From contig JBILCJ010000040.1 in NCBI GenBank assembly GCA_044353195.1, positions 1-13,474 on the forward strand: 13,474 nt of DNA, in the 5' to 3' direction. This document shows, piece after piece, positions 1-6,496 of this stretch. Under the pieces are notes generated by a model. That model was given only the letters and a program-made list of their open reading frames with translations, was not told the DNA's origin and ran no database searches. How positions within the stretch are numbered: position 1 is the stretch's first letter; every line of letters starts with the position of its first letter. The position numbers and the translations under genes are program-made. The DNA comes from UBA4416 sp044353195 (GTDB taxonomy: Bacteria; Bacteroidota; Bacteroidia; B-17B0; Aurantibacillaceae).

Positions 1-174
1 AGATGTAATAATAACGTCTGTATATACGCCATCTGTTATTTCTTCTGCACCTCTTTCATCAAATTTGATGGACCATTTATTATAACAATTTAAGTCTTTT
101 ACTTCTTCTTTTTGAGCCATCGCAAGGATAGAAGATGCAATCATTATGCTAGTAAGTAATATTTTTTTCATCAT
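1..174 (-). CDS. Small secreted protein, 5' part only (runs off window start)
   Basis: This minus-strand reading frame is open from an ATG at 174 to the window edge, giving 58 residues with no stop. The protein begins MMKKILLTSIMIASSILAMA, a short basic n-region and a hydrophobic core ending in an AMA-Q signal peptidase I site near residues 20-21, so the product is probably exported. The start of the mature part has a cysteine (C30), the segment KWSIKFDERGAEE and then DGVYTDVIIT, which looks like the beginning of a beta-rich domain. A second ATG follows directly at 171 and could also serve. The gene lies 82 bases downstream of the von Willebrand A gene on the same strand with no clear terminator between them, so the two may share a transcript and act together. 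I do not recognise the family with certainty. No function is assigned. Confidence 0.72.
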   Translation of the reverse strand, partial: MMKKILLTSIMIASSILAMAQKEEVKDLNCYNKWSIKFDERGAEEITDGVYTDVIITS

Positions 175-256
175 GGTATTTTTTTGGAAGTTAAATATAT
201 CATTTATCAATTCGTTAGCCAAATTAATTTTAATCGTTACTGTCGTACTAATTTAT

Positions 257-1666
257 TTAATTAATGGTGATGTTCGTTGTGGAATTAGATTTTATGGTAA
301 ATTTTCTTTCAATTGTTTTAATAGTTTGTTTAATCGATTCATACCTAAATTCCATCTTATAATTTCCTGGCTGTAAATAAATGATTTCTGTAGTTAGATT
401 TGAATTTAAATTACAGACCCAAGTTACTTTTTTGCCATCATCTAAATAAAGACTGCCAAATCCCATACCACCTTTTTTGATGTAAGCATTGCCCGAATTT
501 TCAACATAAATTTTAGTTGATTCACTTTGTTTAATTTCAATATCATTAAATTTGATACGAGGTAAAGTCAGAATTTCTAGATCGTATTTTCCAATTAAAT
601 ACTTTTCTGTTGTTCCAAATTCCTGAACATGTAGGGTAGTGGACTCTCCTTTTTTTCTGATGATACAGTTTGGATAGTATTTAGAGATATTACCTTCCAT
701 ATTTAAACTTAAAATGCCTTGCCCAGCATCCAAAGGAATGGTATTATGTTTTCCTTGTATAATTTGAATGTTTTGTTTTTCTATTTTAGGAATAGTATGG
801 ACTAATAAATCATAAGTTCTAAATGGACTTAATATCAATGTATCTGGATGTCCCGCTATATTAATGGTGTGCAAGTAATTATACTTAATTTGTTTTGTTT
901 CATGATCAAAAAAAGTCATGTTTACATTTGTCTCGCTTGGTTTTTTTATAATGTCTAATAAATCAACTTGTACCGTAGTTTGTGTGATGGCTTCTGTTAA
1001 CACTAAATTTAGAATATCCTTAAAGTTTGCTTCATTGCTTACATCATAAAATTTACCAATGCATCCAAATACGTCAGCAAATTTCACATCCAACCCAACT
1101 CCAATGACGAATGGTCTTAAAAAAATTCCTTTTTTTTGCAAGGCACTTGATACTTCGCAGGGATTTCCTTCGCATTCTTCAATTCCGTCGGTTATTAAAA
1201 TAACAATATTTCTACAATTACTACAAGGTGTAAAATCGGAAGCGCATTCTCCTAATGAGTAAGCAATAGGCGTTGTTCCAAGCGGCTCTAATTTTTGAAT
1301 GCGTTGCTTTATTTTTGTGGCATTTTCTTTTGCACTAGCAAATGGTACTTCTAACTTTGAATCTTTGCAGTTGCGCGTTGGTTTAATAAAAGTTGTGTGG
1401 CCATAGCAACGCAAGGCTAACTCTAAATCCGGTAAAGTTTTTAAACTGTCCAAAAACTCGCCCATAATTTTCTTAGCAACTTCAATTTTGATGTCGCTGT
1501 TCCATGGCGCATACATGCTGTACGAGTCATCAAAAATAAAAAGAATACGATTGGTGGTCTGAGAATTAATTACAGAATAGTGAGTATTAAATAGTATAAA
1601 AAATACAAAAGTTTTTAGTATTGAGTGTTTAGTTTTTAATATGTTTTTACGCTTTAATATATTCAT
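257..1666 (-). CDS. Secreted von Willebrand factor A (VWA) domain protein with complete MIDAS
   Basis: The protein has 469 residues. An N-terminal hydrophobic stretch (about residues 16-34) looks like a signal peptide with a basic n-region, ending near NSQ-T, so the protein probably acts in the periplasm or at the surface. A VWA domain spans about residues 39-225. It has a full metal-binding MIDAS: D46-x-S48-x-S50, threonine at 131/132 (LGTTP) and D160 in ILITDG. The LRCYGH segment (86-90) and GIEECEGNPC (161-170) match a pattern I associate with secreted bacterial VWA proteins. Eight cysteines fall between residues 87 and 202, which suggests disulfides. Residues 230-469 look like two or three beta-sandwich repeats. 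YDLLVHTIP, YDLEILTLP and the final LQPGNYKMEFR resemble one another, with a PEGA-like ending. The overall arrangement resembles a VWA family I recall from other Bacteroidota. The only ATG before the MIDAS is the chosen start. It lies 45 bases downstream of the transketolase gene. The ligand is unknown. Confidence 0.87.
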   Translation of the reverse strand: MNILKRKNILKTKHSILKTFVFFILFNTHYSVINSQTTNRILFIFDDSYSMYAPWNSDIKIEVAKKIMGEFLDSLKTLPDLELALRCYGHTTFIKPTRNCKDSKLEVPFASAKENATKIKQRIQKLEPLGTTPIAYSLGECASDFTPCSNCRNIVILITDGIEECEGNPCEVSSALQKKGIFLRPFVIGVGLDVKFADVFGCIGKFYDVSNEANFKDILNLVLTEAITQTTVQVDLLDIIKKPSETNVNMTFFDHETKQIKYNYLHTINIAGHPDTLILSPFRTYDLLVHTIPKIEKQNIQIIQGKHNTIPLDAGQGILSLNMEGNISKYYPNCIIRKKGESTTLHVQEFGTTEKYLIGKYDLEILTLPRIKFNDIEIKQSESTKIYVENSGNAYIKKGGMGFGSLYLDDGKKVTWVCNLNSNLTTEIIYLQPGNYKMEFRYESIKQTIKTIERKFTIKSNSTTNITIN

Positions 1667-1711
1667 TAAATCATTTTATTAAAAACTAATAATTAAAAAT
1701 TCAACACTAAC

Positions 1712-2560
1712 TTAATAGTCACCTAAGGTTTCTTCCAATTGCGCTAATGATTTAGCAAGTTGTTCGTCGTTTGGCGCAGAACCATGCCATTTATGAGTAC
1801 CCATCATGAAATCGATACCAGAGCCCATTTCAGTTTTCATAATATTAACAATAGGTTTTCCTTTTCCGATGAATGATTTAGCTTTATTTAATCCATCAAT
1901 CACTGACGATAGGTCATTTCCTTTTTCAGTTTCAACAACTTCCCAACCAAACGCTTCAAATTTAGCTTTTAAATTACCTAATGATAATACATTTTCAACA
2001 TCTCCGTCAATTTGTCTTCCGTTGTAATCAATGGTAGCAATATAATTATCTACTTTATAAGCAGATGCATACAAAGCAGCTTCCCAAATTTGTCCTTCTT
2101 GTAACTCGCCATCACCGTTTAGACTATATATAATAGATTGATCTTTATTTAATTTTTTTGCTAAAGCGGCACCAATCGCTACGCTCATACCTTGTCCTAA
2201 CGAACCGCTTGCTATGCGCACACCTGGTAAATGGTCGTGTGTAGTTGGATGACCCTGTAAACGAGTATTTAATTTCCTAAACGTTTTCAATTCTTCAACA
2301 GGAAAATAACCACAACGAGCTAAAACACTATAAAATACAGGACTAATATGACCATTACTTAAGAAAAACAAATCTTCACCTGCACCATCCATGGTGAAAT
2401 GTTTCGGATTATGATTCATAACACCGTTATAAAGTGCAACTAAATAATCTGTACAACCTAAAGAACCACCTGGATGACCTGAATTTACGGCATGAACCAT
2501 GCGTACGATGTCTCTACGAGTTTGAGTGGCTATTTTTTCTAAGTTGGAAATATCAATCAT
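1712..2560 (-). CDS. Transketolase, N-terminal (thiamine diphosphate-binding) subunit
   Basis: At 282 residues this is the N-terminal half of a transketolase, the cytoplasmic pentose-phosphate enzyme that moves two-carbon units between sugar phosphates. Visible motifs in order are SGHPGGSLG (27-35, cofactor-binding His29), LSNGH (67-71), QGHP (102-105), GSLGQG (119-124), the thiamine diphosphate/metal motif starting at GDGE (149-152) with Asn180 in IDYNGRQ, and GTHKWHG (254-260). Full-length enzymes have about 650 residues. This one stops after the pyrophosphate-binding domain, as expected for the split form common in Bacteroidota and Archaea. The Pyr and C-terminal domains are normally supplied by a second polypeptide of about 310 residues, usually encoded next door. 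Here the next gene on the strand is a VWA gene, so the partner is elsewhere. The ATG at 2560 sits 16 bases from a TAnnTTTG promoter element. The close relative 1-deoxyxylulose-5-phosphate synthase is excluded by length and motifs. Confidence 0.93.
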   Translation of the reverse strand: MIDISNLEKIATQTRRDIVRMVHAVNSGHPGGSLGCTDYLVALYNGVMNHNPKHFTMDGAGEDLFFLSNGHISPVFYSVLARCGYFPVEELKTFRKLNTRLQGHPTTHDHLPGVRIASGSLGQGMSVAIGAALAKKLNKDQSIIYSLNGDGELQEGQIWEAALYASAYKVDNYIATIDYNGRQIDGDVENVLSLGNLKAKFEAFGWEVVETEKGNDLSSVIDGLNKAKSFIGKGKPIVNIMKTEMGSGIDFMMGTHKWHGSAPNDEQLAKSLAQLEETLGDY

Positions 2561-2571
2561 AAATTATTGTT

Positions 2572-2666
2572 TTGTGCAAAAATAGTATTTGATTTATCGT
2601 TATAGAGTCAATGTTAATAAGAATAACAGGATGTTTAAAAGTAAAAAATAAAATTGTTTTGCACAA
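2572..2666. repeat. 10-bp inverted repeat pair in the divergent intergenic region
   Basis: TTGTGCAAAA at 2572-2581 is the exact reverse complement of TTTTGCACAA at 2657-2666. The inner spacing is 75 bases. The first arm covers part of the transketolase -7 element. The second lies between the divergent genes and carries a near-miss -7 sequence (TTGTTTTG, 2654-2661). The arms could be paired sites for a regulator, or two promoter-like sequences that look alike because both resemble the -7 consensus. Function is inferred only from position. Confidence 0.35.
2577..2584 (-). promoter_or_regulatory. Candidate -7 promoter element for the transketolase gene
   Basis: Read on the minus strand the sequence is TATTTTTG, an exact match to the Bacteroidota TAnnTTTG element. 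It lies 16 bases before the ATG, giving a predicted leader of about ten bases. A possible -33 TTG (plus-strand CAA, 2609-2611) is 24 bases away, slightly long for the usual spacing. The element overlaps one arm of a 10-bp inverted repeat (2572-2581). Confidence 0.5.
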
Positions 2667-2739
2667 TGATTTATTTTAAATTGTTAAAAACTGTTTGGCA
2701 TTACTACAAATAATAGCAATGCTTACCTACTGATTTTAA

Positions 2740-2747
2740 TATATTTG
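2740..2747 (+). promoter_or_regulatory. Candidate -7 promoter element for ychF (and possibly parE)
   Basis: TATATTTG is an exact match to the Bacteroidota TAnnTTTG element and lies in the divergent intergenic region 68 bases before the ychF ATG. It predicts a leader of about 60 bases. I see no good TTG at the expected -33 distance, so recognition may rest mostly on the -7 element. No clear terminator or new promoter separates ychF from parE, so this promoter may serve both. Confidence 0.5.
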
Positions 2748-2815
2748 CACTTAAGTTTAGATAAAATGTAAAGGATGAATGTTTTCTAAACGAAGTAACT
2801 AATAATTTAAAAAAA

Positions 2816-3916
2816 ATGGCTTTAAAGTGTGGTATCGTTGGCTTACCAAATGTAGGTAAATCAACTCTTTTTAATTGTTTAAGTAATGCAAAAGCGCAAG
2901 CGGCTAATTTCCCGTTTTGTACAATAGAACCAAATGTTGGTGTCATTACTGTTCCAGATGAACGTTTGACTAAATTATCAGAGCTTGTTAAACCACAAGC
3001 CGTCCAACCTACAACAGTAGAGATTGTTGACATTGCTGGTTTAGTAAAGGGCGCTAGTAAAGGTGAAGGTTTAGGTAATAAATTTTTAGCGAATATCCGC
3101 GAATGTAATGCTATTTTGCATGTGTTACGTTGTTTTGATGATGATAATATCATACACGTTGATGGCAACGTAAATCCTGTTCGTGATAAAGAAATTATTG
3201 ATACAGAATTGCAATTAAAAGATTTAGAATCAGTTGAAGCTAAAATTAAAAAGTTTGAAAAGGCCGGAAAATTAGGTAATGACAAAGAGGCTGTACGAAC
3301 TTACAATACGCTTTTGAAAGTTAAAGAAACTTTAGAAAGTGGACATTCAGCTCGTGCTTGCGTATTGGAAGAAAGTGAGTTGCCTTACATTGAAGATTTA
3401 CACATGTTAACAATTAAACCTGTTATGTATGTTTGTAATGTGGATGAGGCTTCAGCTAAATCTGGAAATAAATATGTAGACGCGGTAAGAGAGGCTGTAA
3501 AAAATGAGGGTGCTGAAATATTAGTCATCACGGCTGCGATGGAAAGTGAAATTTCATCGTTAGAAACTTACGAAGAAAAACAACTATTTTTAGGAGAAAT
3601 GGGTTTGGATGAACCAGGTGTAAACAAATTAATCAAACAAGCTTATACATTGTTAAAACTTCAAACTTATTTTACAGCAGGTGTAAAAGAAGTAAGAGCG
3701 TGGACTATTGAAAAAGGCATGACTGCTCCTCAAGCTGCAGGTGTAATCCACACTGATTTTGAAAAAGGATTTATCAGAGCTGAAGTAATTGCTTATAACG
3801 ATTATATTCATTATGGTTCTGAGGCAGCTTGTAAAGAAGTAGGTAAATTAAAAGTGGAAGGTAAAGAGTATGTTGTTAACGATGGTGATGTCATGCATTT
3901 TCGATTTAATGTCTAA
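2816..3916 (+). CDS. ychF: Redox-regulated ATPase/GTPase YchF (OLA1 family)
   Basis: The product has 366 residues, the normal full length for YchF, a ribosome-associated Obg-family P-loop NTPase that prefers ATP and is linked to translation and stress responses. The Walker A/G1 motif is GLPNVGKST (9-17). G3 is DIAGL (72-76), with the catalytic glutamine position hydrophobic as in the HAS-NTPase group. G4 is NVDE (208-211), the YchF replacement for NKxD that explains its ATP preference. A coiled helical insertion (about 130-190) follows the first part of the G domain. A TGS-type C-terminal domain (about 281-364) ends in the typical YVVNDGDVMHFRFNV. The ATG follows an A-rich run at 2811-2815, as is common in Bacteroidota, and gives the conserved N-terminus. 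It is divergent from the transketolase gene, and parE follows after 49 bases. Nothing appears missing. Confidence 0.97.
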   Translation: MALKCGIVGLPNVGKSTLFNCLSNAKAQAANFPFCTIEPNVGVITVPDERLTKLSELVKPQAVQPTTVEIVDIAGLVKGASKGEGLGNKFLANIRECNAILHVLRCFDDDNIIHVDGNVNPVRDKEIIDTELQLKDLESVEAKIKKFEKAGKLGNDKEAVRTYNTLLKVKETLESGHSARACVLEESELPYIEDLHMLTIKPVMYVCNVDEASAKSGNKYVDAVREAVKNEGAEILVITAAMESEISSLETYEEKQLFLGEMGLDEPGVNKLIKQAYTLLKLQTYFTAGVKEVRAWTIEKGMTAPQAAGVIHTDFEKGFIRAEVIAYNDYIHYGSEAACKEVGKLKVEGKEYVVNDGDVMHFRFNV

Positions 3917-3965
3917 TATAGTTTCGCATAACCAGTTTGCAAAAGTGAATTAATTAAAATTAAAG

Positions 3966-5834
3966 ATGGCAAAAGAAATAGCAAGTTATAACGAAGATAG
4001 TATCAAATCACTTGAGTGGCAGGAACATATACGTATGCGACCAGGAATGTACATCGGTAAATTAGGCGATGGCTCAGCATTTGATGATGGTATATATGTG
4101 CTCATCAAAGAAGTTATGGATAATTCTATTGACGAATTCATGATGGGTGCTGGTAAACGTATTAATGTGGCTGTAAAAGATGGAGCCGTTTCAGTAAGAG
4201 ATTATGGACGTGGTATTCCTTTAGGTAAAGTGGTTGAAGTGGTTTCTAAAATGAATACTGGGGGAAAATATGATAGCGAAGCATTTAAAAAATCAATTGG
4301 TTTAAATGGTGTTGGTACAAAAGCTGTTAACGCTCTTTCGATTAATTTTACAGTTACTGCTTTTAGAGATGGTCAAACAAAAACAGCTGAATTTTCTTGT
4401 GGTAATTTAGTAAAAGAGTCAAAACTTGAAAAAACAACTGAAGCAAATGGTACGTATGTAGAATTTAGACCAGACGATACAATATTCAAGAAATACCATT
4501 ATGTGCATGAGTACATTGATAAAATGCTTTGGAACTATGCATTTCTAAACACCGGTTTAACCTTACACTTTAACGGTCAAATTTATAAATCTGAAAATGG
4601 ATTAAAAGATTTACTAGAAAAAAACATTACAGGTGAAATCATTTATCCGATTATTCATTTAAAAGGTGATGATATCGAATTGGCTATGACACATAGTAAC
4701 GAACATTATTCGGAAGAATATTATAGTTATGTGAATGGTCAATATACAACACAAGGAGGAACGCACCAAGCTTCTTTTCGTGAAGCCGTAGTTAAAACCA
4801 TTCGCGAATTTTATAAAAAAGATTTTGATCCATCAGATATTCGGAAATCTATTGTGGCTGCAATTTCTGTGCGTGTGCAGGAGCCAGTTTTCGAGTCTCA
4901 AACCAAAACAAAATTAGGTTCGAATGATGTATCGCCAGGTGGCCAATCAATGCGTTCTTTTGTGAATGATTTTATAAAACAGCATTTAGATAATTATTTG
5001 CATAAAAATCCTGAGGTCGCTAAAAGTATAGAAGCTAAAATTATCGCAAACGAACGTGAGCGAAAGGAATTATCAGGCATCCAAAAATTAGCAAGAGATA
5101 GGGCGAAAAAATCAAATCTTCATAATAAGAAGTTAAGAGACTGTAGAGTTCATTTTACTGATAGTAAAGATCCTCGAAGTTTAGATACGATGATTTTTAT
5201 TTGTGAGGGAGATTCAGCCAGTGGATCAATTACTAAGACGCGTGATGTGAACACACAAGCTGTTTTTAGTTTAAAGGGTAAACCATTAAACTCATTTGGA
5301 TTAGGTAAGAAAGTAGTGTATGAAAATGAAGAATTTAATTTGCTTCAAGCGGCACTCAATATTGAAGATGGTTTAGATGAATTAAGATATAATAATGTCA
5401 TTATTGCAACCGATGCAGATGTAGATGGTATGCACATTCGATTATTATTACTTACTTTCTTTTTACAATTTTTTCCTGATTTGGTGAAAAACGGTCACGT
5501 TTTTATTTTACAAACGCCCTTATTTCGTGTTAGAAATAAAAAAGAAACAGCGTATTGTTATAGTGATGTAGAGCGAATGGCTGCTATTTCAAAGCTTGGA
5601 CCAAAGCCTGAAATTACAAGATTTAAAGGTTTAGGTGAAATTTCACCAGATGAATTCAAACATTTTATAGGTAAAGACATCCGTTTAGAACCAGTTTTAC
5701 TTGATCAAAAAGCATCTATCCATGAGTTATTAAATTACTATATGGGTAAAAATACACAAGACCGACAAGAATTTATCATTCAAAATCTACGAATTGAAAA
5801 AGATGTAGAGGAAGAATTGGTTAAAATAGGTTAA
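3966..5834 (+). CDS. parE: DNA topoisomerase IV subunit B (ATPase subunit)
   Basis: This 622-residue protein is the ATP-hydrolysing half of topoisomerase IV, which decatenates daughter chromosomes together with ParC. RPGMYIG (25-31) opens the GHKL ATPase domain. Catalytic Glu49 and Asn53 lie in KEVMDNSIDE, followed by DYGRGIP (79-85) and GLNGVG (112-117). The transducer domain carries the QTK loop (312-314) contacting ATP. The TOPRIM domain shows EGDSASG (414-420) and DADVDG (483-488) for metal binding, and RFKGLGE (552-558) marks the C-terminal part. The length is close to other ParE proteins, and there is no large GyrB-type insertion. ParE rather than GyrB is supported by the linked parC on the same strand. 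It starts 49 bases after ychF and may be co-transcribed with it. The usual near-adjacency to parC is interrupted by three envelope genes (3.6 kb). Confidence 0.94.
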   Translation: MAKEIASYNEDSIKSLEWQEHIRMRPGMYIGKLGDGSAFDDGIYVLIKEVMDNSIDEFMMGAGKRINVAVKDGAVSVRDYGRGIPLGKVVEVVSKMNTGGKYDSEAFKKSIGLNGVGTKAVNALSINFTVTAFRDGQTKTAEFSCGNLVKESKLEKTTEANGTYVEFRPDDTIFKKYHYVHEYIDKMLWNYAFLNTGLTLHFNGQIYKSENGLKDLLEKNITGEIIYPIIHLKGDDIELAMTHSNEHYSEEYYSYVNGQYTTQGGTHQASFREAVVKTIREFYKKDFDPSDIRKSIVAAISVRVQEPVFESQTKTKLGSNDVSPGGQSMRSFVNDFIKQHLDNYLHKNPEVAKSIEAKIIANERERKELSGIQKLARDRAKKSNLHNKKLRDCRVHFTDSKDPRSLDTMIFICEGDSASGSITKTRDVNTQAVFSLKGKPLNSFGLGKKVVYENEEFNLLQAALNIEDGLDELRYNNVIIATDADVDGMHIRLLLLTFFLQFFPDLVKNGHVFILQTPLFRVRNKKETAYCYSDVERMAAISKLGPKPEITRFKGLGEISPDEFKHFIGKDIRLEPVLLDQKASIHELLNYYMGKNTQDRQEFIIQNLRIEKDVEEELVKIG

Positions 5835-5856
5835 AAAAATAGTATTTTTATTTTTT
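5835..5856 (+). terminator. Possible weak AT-only terminator after parE
   Basis: AAAAAT (5835-5840) can pair with ATTTTT (5844-5849) across AGT, and a run of six T follows at 5851-5856. The stem has no G-C pair, so stability is low. Its position directly after the parE stop, and ahead of a separately controlled lipoprotein gene, is what makes it plausible. Confidence 0.27.
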
Positions 5857-5872
5857 GGAATACCAATTGATA

Positions 5873-5880
5873 TATATTCG
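5873..5880 (+). promoter_or_regulatory. Possible -7 promoter element for the LPP20 lipoprotein gene
   Basis: TATATTCG differs at one position from TAnnTTTG and lies 33 bases before the ATG at 5914. A TTTG at 5854-5857 upstream is only 15 bases away, shorter than the normal spacing. The region between the element and the start is A-rich, as is usual for Bacteroidota leaders. Confidence 0.3.
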
Positions 5881-5913
5881 AATAACATAACTAACAATTA
5901 AAAAACAAAAACC

Positions 5914-6492
5914 ATGAAAACAATTAATTATTTAGTAATACCAGCTTTTGTATTGATGGCAACAGTAAGTTGTAAATCAAAAAAAGCATTACCAGTTCAA
6001 AAAGAAACAGGTGCTGTAGAAATTTCTGTGCCATTTAGTGGTAAAGAATACCGTAGTGATGAAAATTATTTCAGAGCTAAACAATTAGGTAAATCTCCTG
6101 ATTTAGCAACAGCTAAAAAGATTGCATTTCAAAATGCTAGAGCTGAAATGGCAGGAAACATACAAGCAACAATTAAACGAGTAACAGATCAATACACGAA
6201 TCAAAGAACAGTTGGCGCTGCTCAAGAATTTGAAAATAAATTTGAAGAGTTAGCTCGTGAGGTGGTAAATATGCAATTGTCAAATGTAAAAGAAATCGGA
6301 GAGAAAATTTTCAAAGAGTCAGACGGGTCTTATACGTATTGGATGGCGATTGAAGCAGGTAAAAAAGAAGTTTTTGATAAAATGGATCAAAAAATTTCTA
6401 ACGATGCTAAATTAAAATTAGATTACGATAAACAAAAATTTCAACAAATTTTTGACGCTGAAATGAAAAAATTAGGCGAAGAAGGAAAATAA
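5914..6492 (+). CDS. LPP20-family lipoprotein
   Basis: The protein has 192 residues. MKTINYLVIPAFVLMATVSC is a lipoprotein signal peptide with Cys20 as the lipidation site. The -3 to +1 residues T-V-S-C are a relaxed lipobox of the kind Bacteroidota accept. The mature protein has a short basic linker, then an LPP20-like domain at about 48-150. This contains FRAKQLGKSPDLATAKKIA (53-71), NARAEMAGNI (74-83), a helical middle and the beta strand YTYWMAIE (140-147). The last 40 residues are a charged helix rich in lysine. The pattern fits a widespread Bacteroidota lipoprotein family whose precise role is not established. Family members elsewhere include Helicobacter Lpp20 and Vibrio FlgP. A strong hairpin follows the stop by 15 bases, so part of transcription probably ends there, separating this gene from the next two. 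It likely sits in the inner leaflet of the outer membrane. Confidence 0.85.
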   Translation: MKTINYLVIPAFVLMATVSCKSKKALPVQKETGAVEISVPFSGKEYRSDENYFRAKQLGKSPDLATAKKIAFQNARAEMAGNIQATIKRVTDQYTNQRTVGAAQEFENKFEELAREVVNMQLSNVKEIGEKIFKESDGSYTYWMAIEAGKKEVFDKMDQKISNDAKLKLDYDKQKFQQIFDAEMKKLGEEGK

Positions 6493-6496
6493 TTAA

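Noticed and set aside
146..376. A 76-codon plus-strand frame opposite the VWA gene end and small secreted gene start
   Set aside because: It overlaps two better-supported minus-strand genes, has a composition typical of reverse-frame translation of AT-rich DNA, and shows no recognisable domain.
1667..1711. Promoter or terminator between the transketolase and VWA genes
   Set aside because: The 45 bases are AT-rich with no hairpin and no exact -7 element on the minus strand, so nothing can be supported beyond likely co-transcription.
2704..3285. A 193-codon open frame on the minus strand opposite the start of ychF
   Set aside because: It is antisense to the P-loop region of an unmistakable ychF gene, its translation is serine/leucine-rich without motifs, and it is explained by codon bias of the gene on the other strand.
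3966..5834. GyrB as the identity of the ATPase subunit gene
   Set aside because: The length is 622 residues without a GyrB-type insertion, and it is linked to a GyrA-box-less subunit A gene on the same strand, so ParE is the better call.
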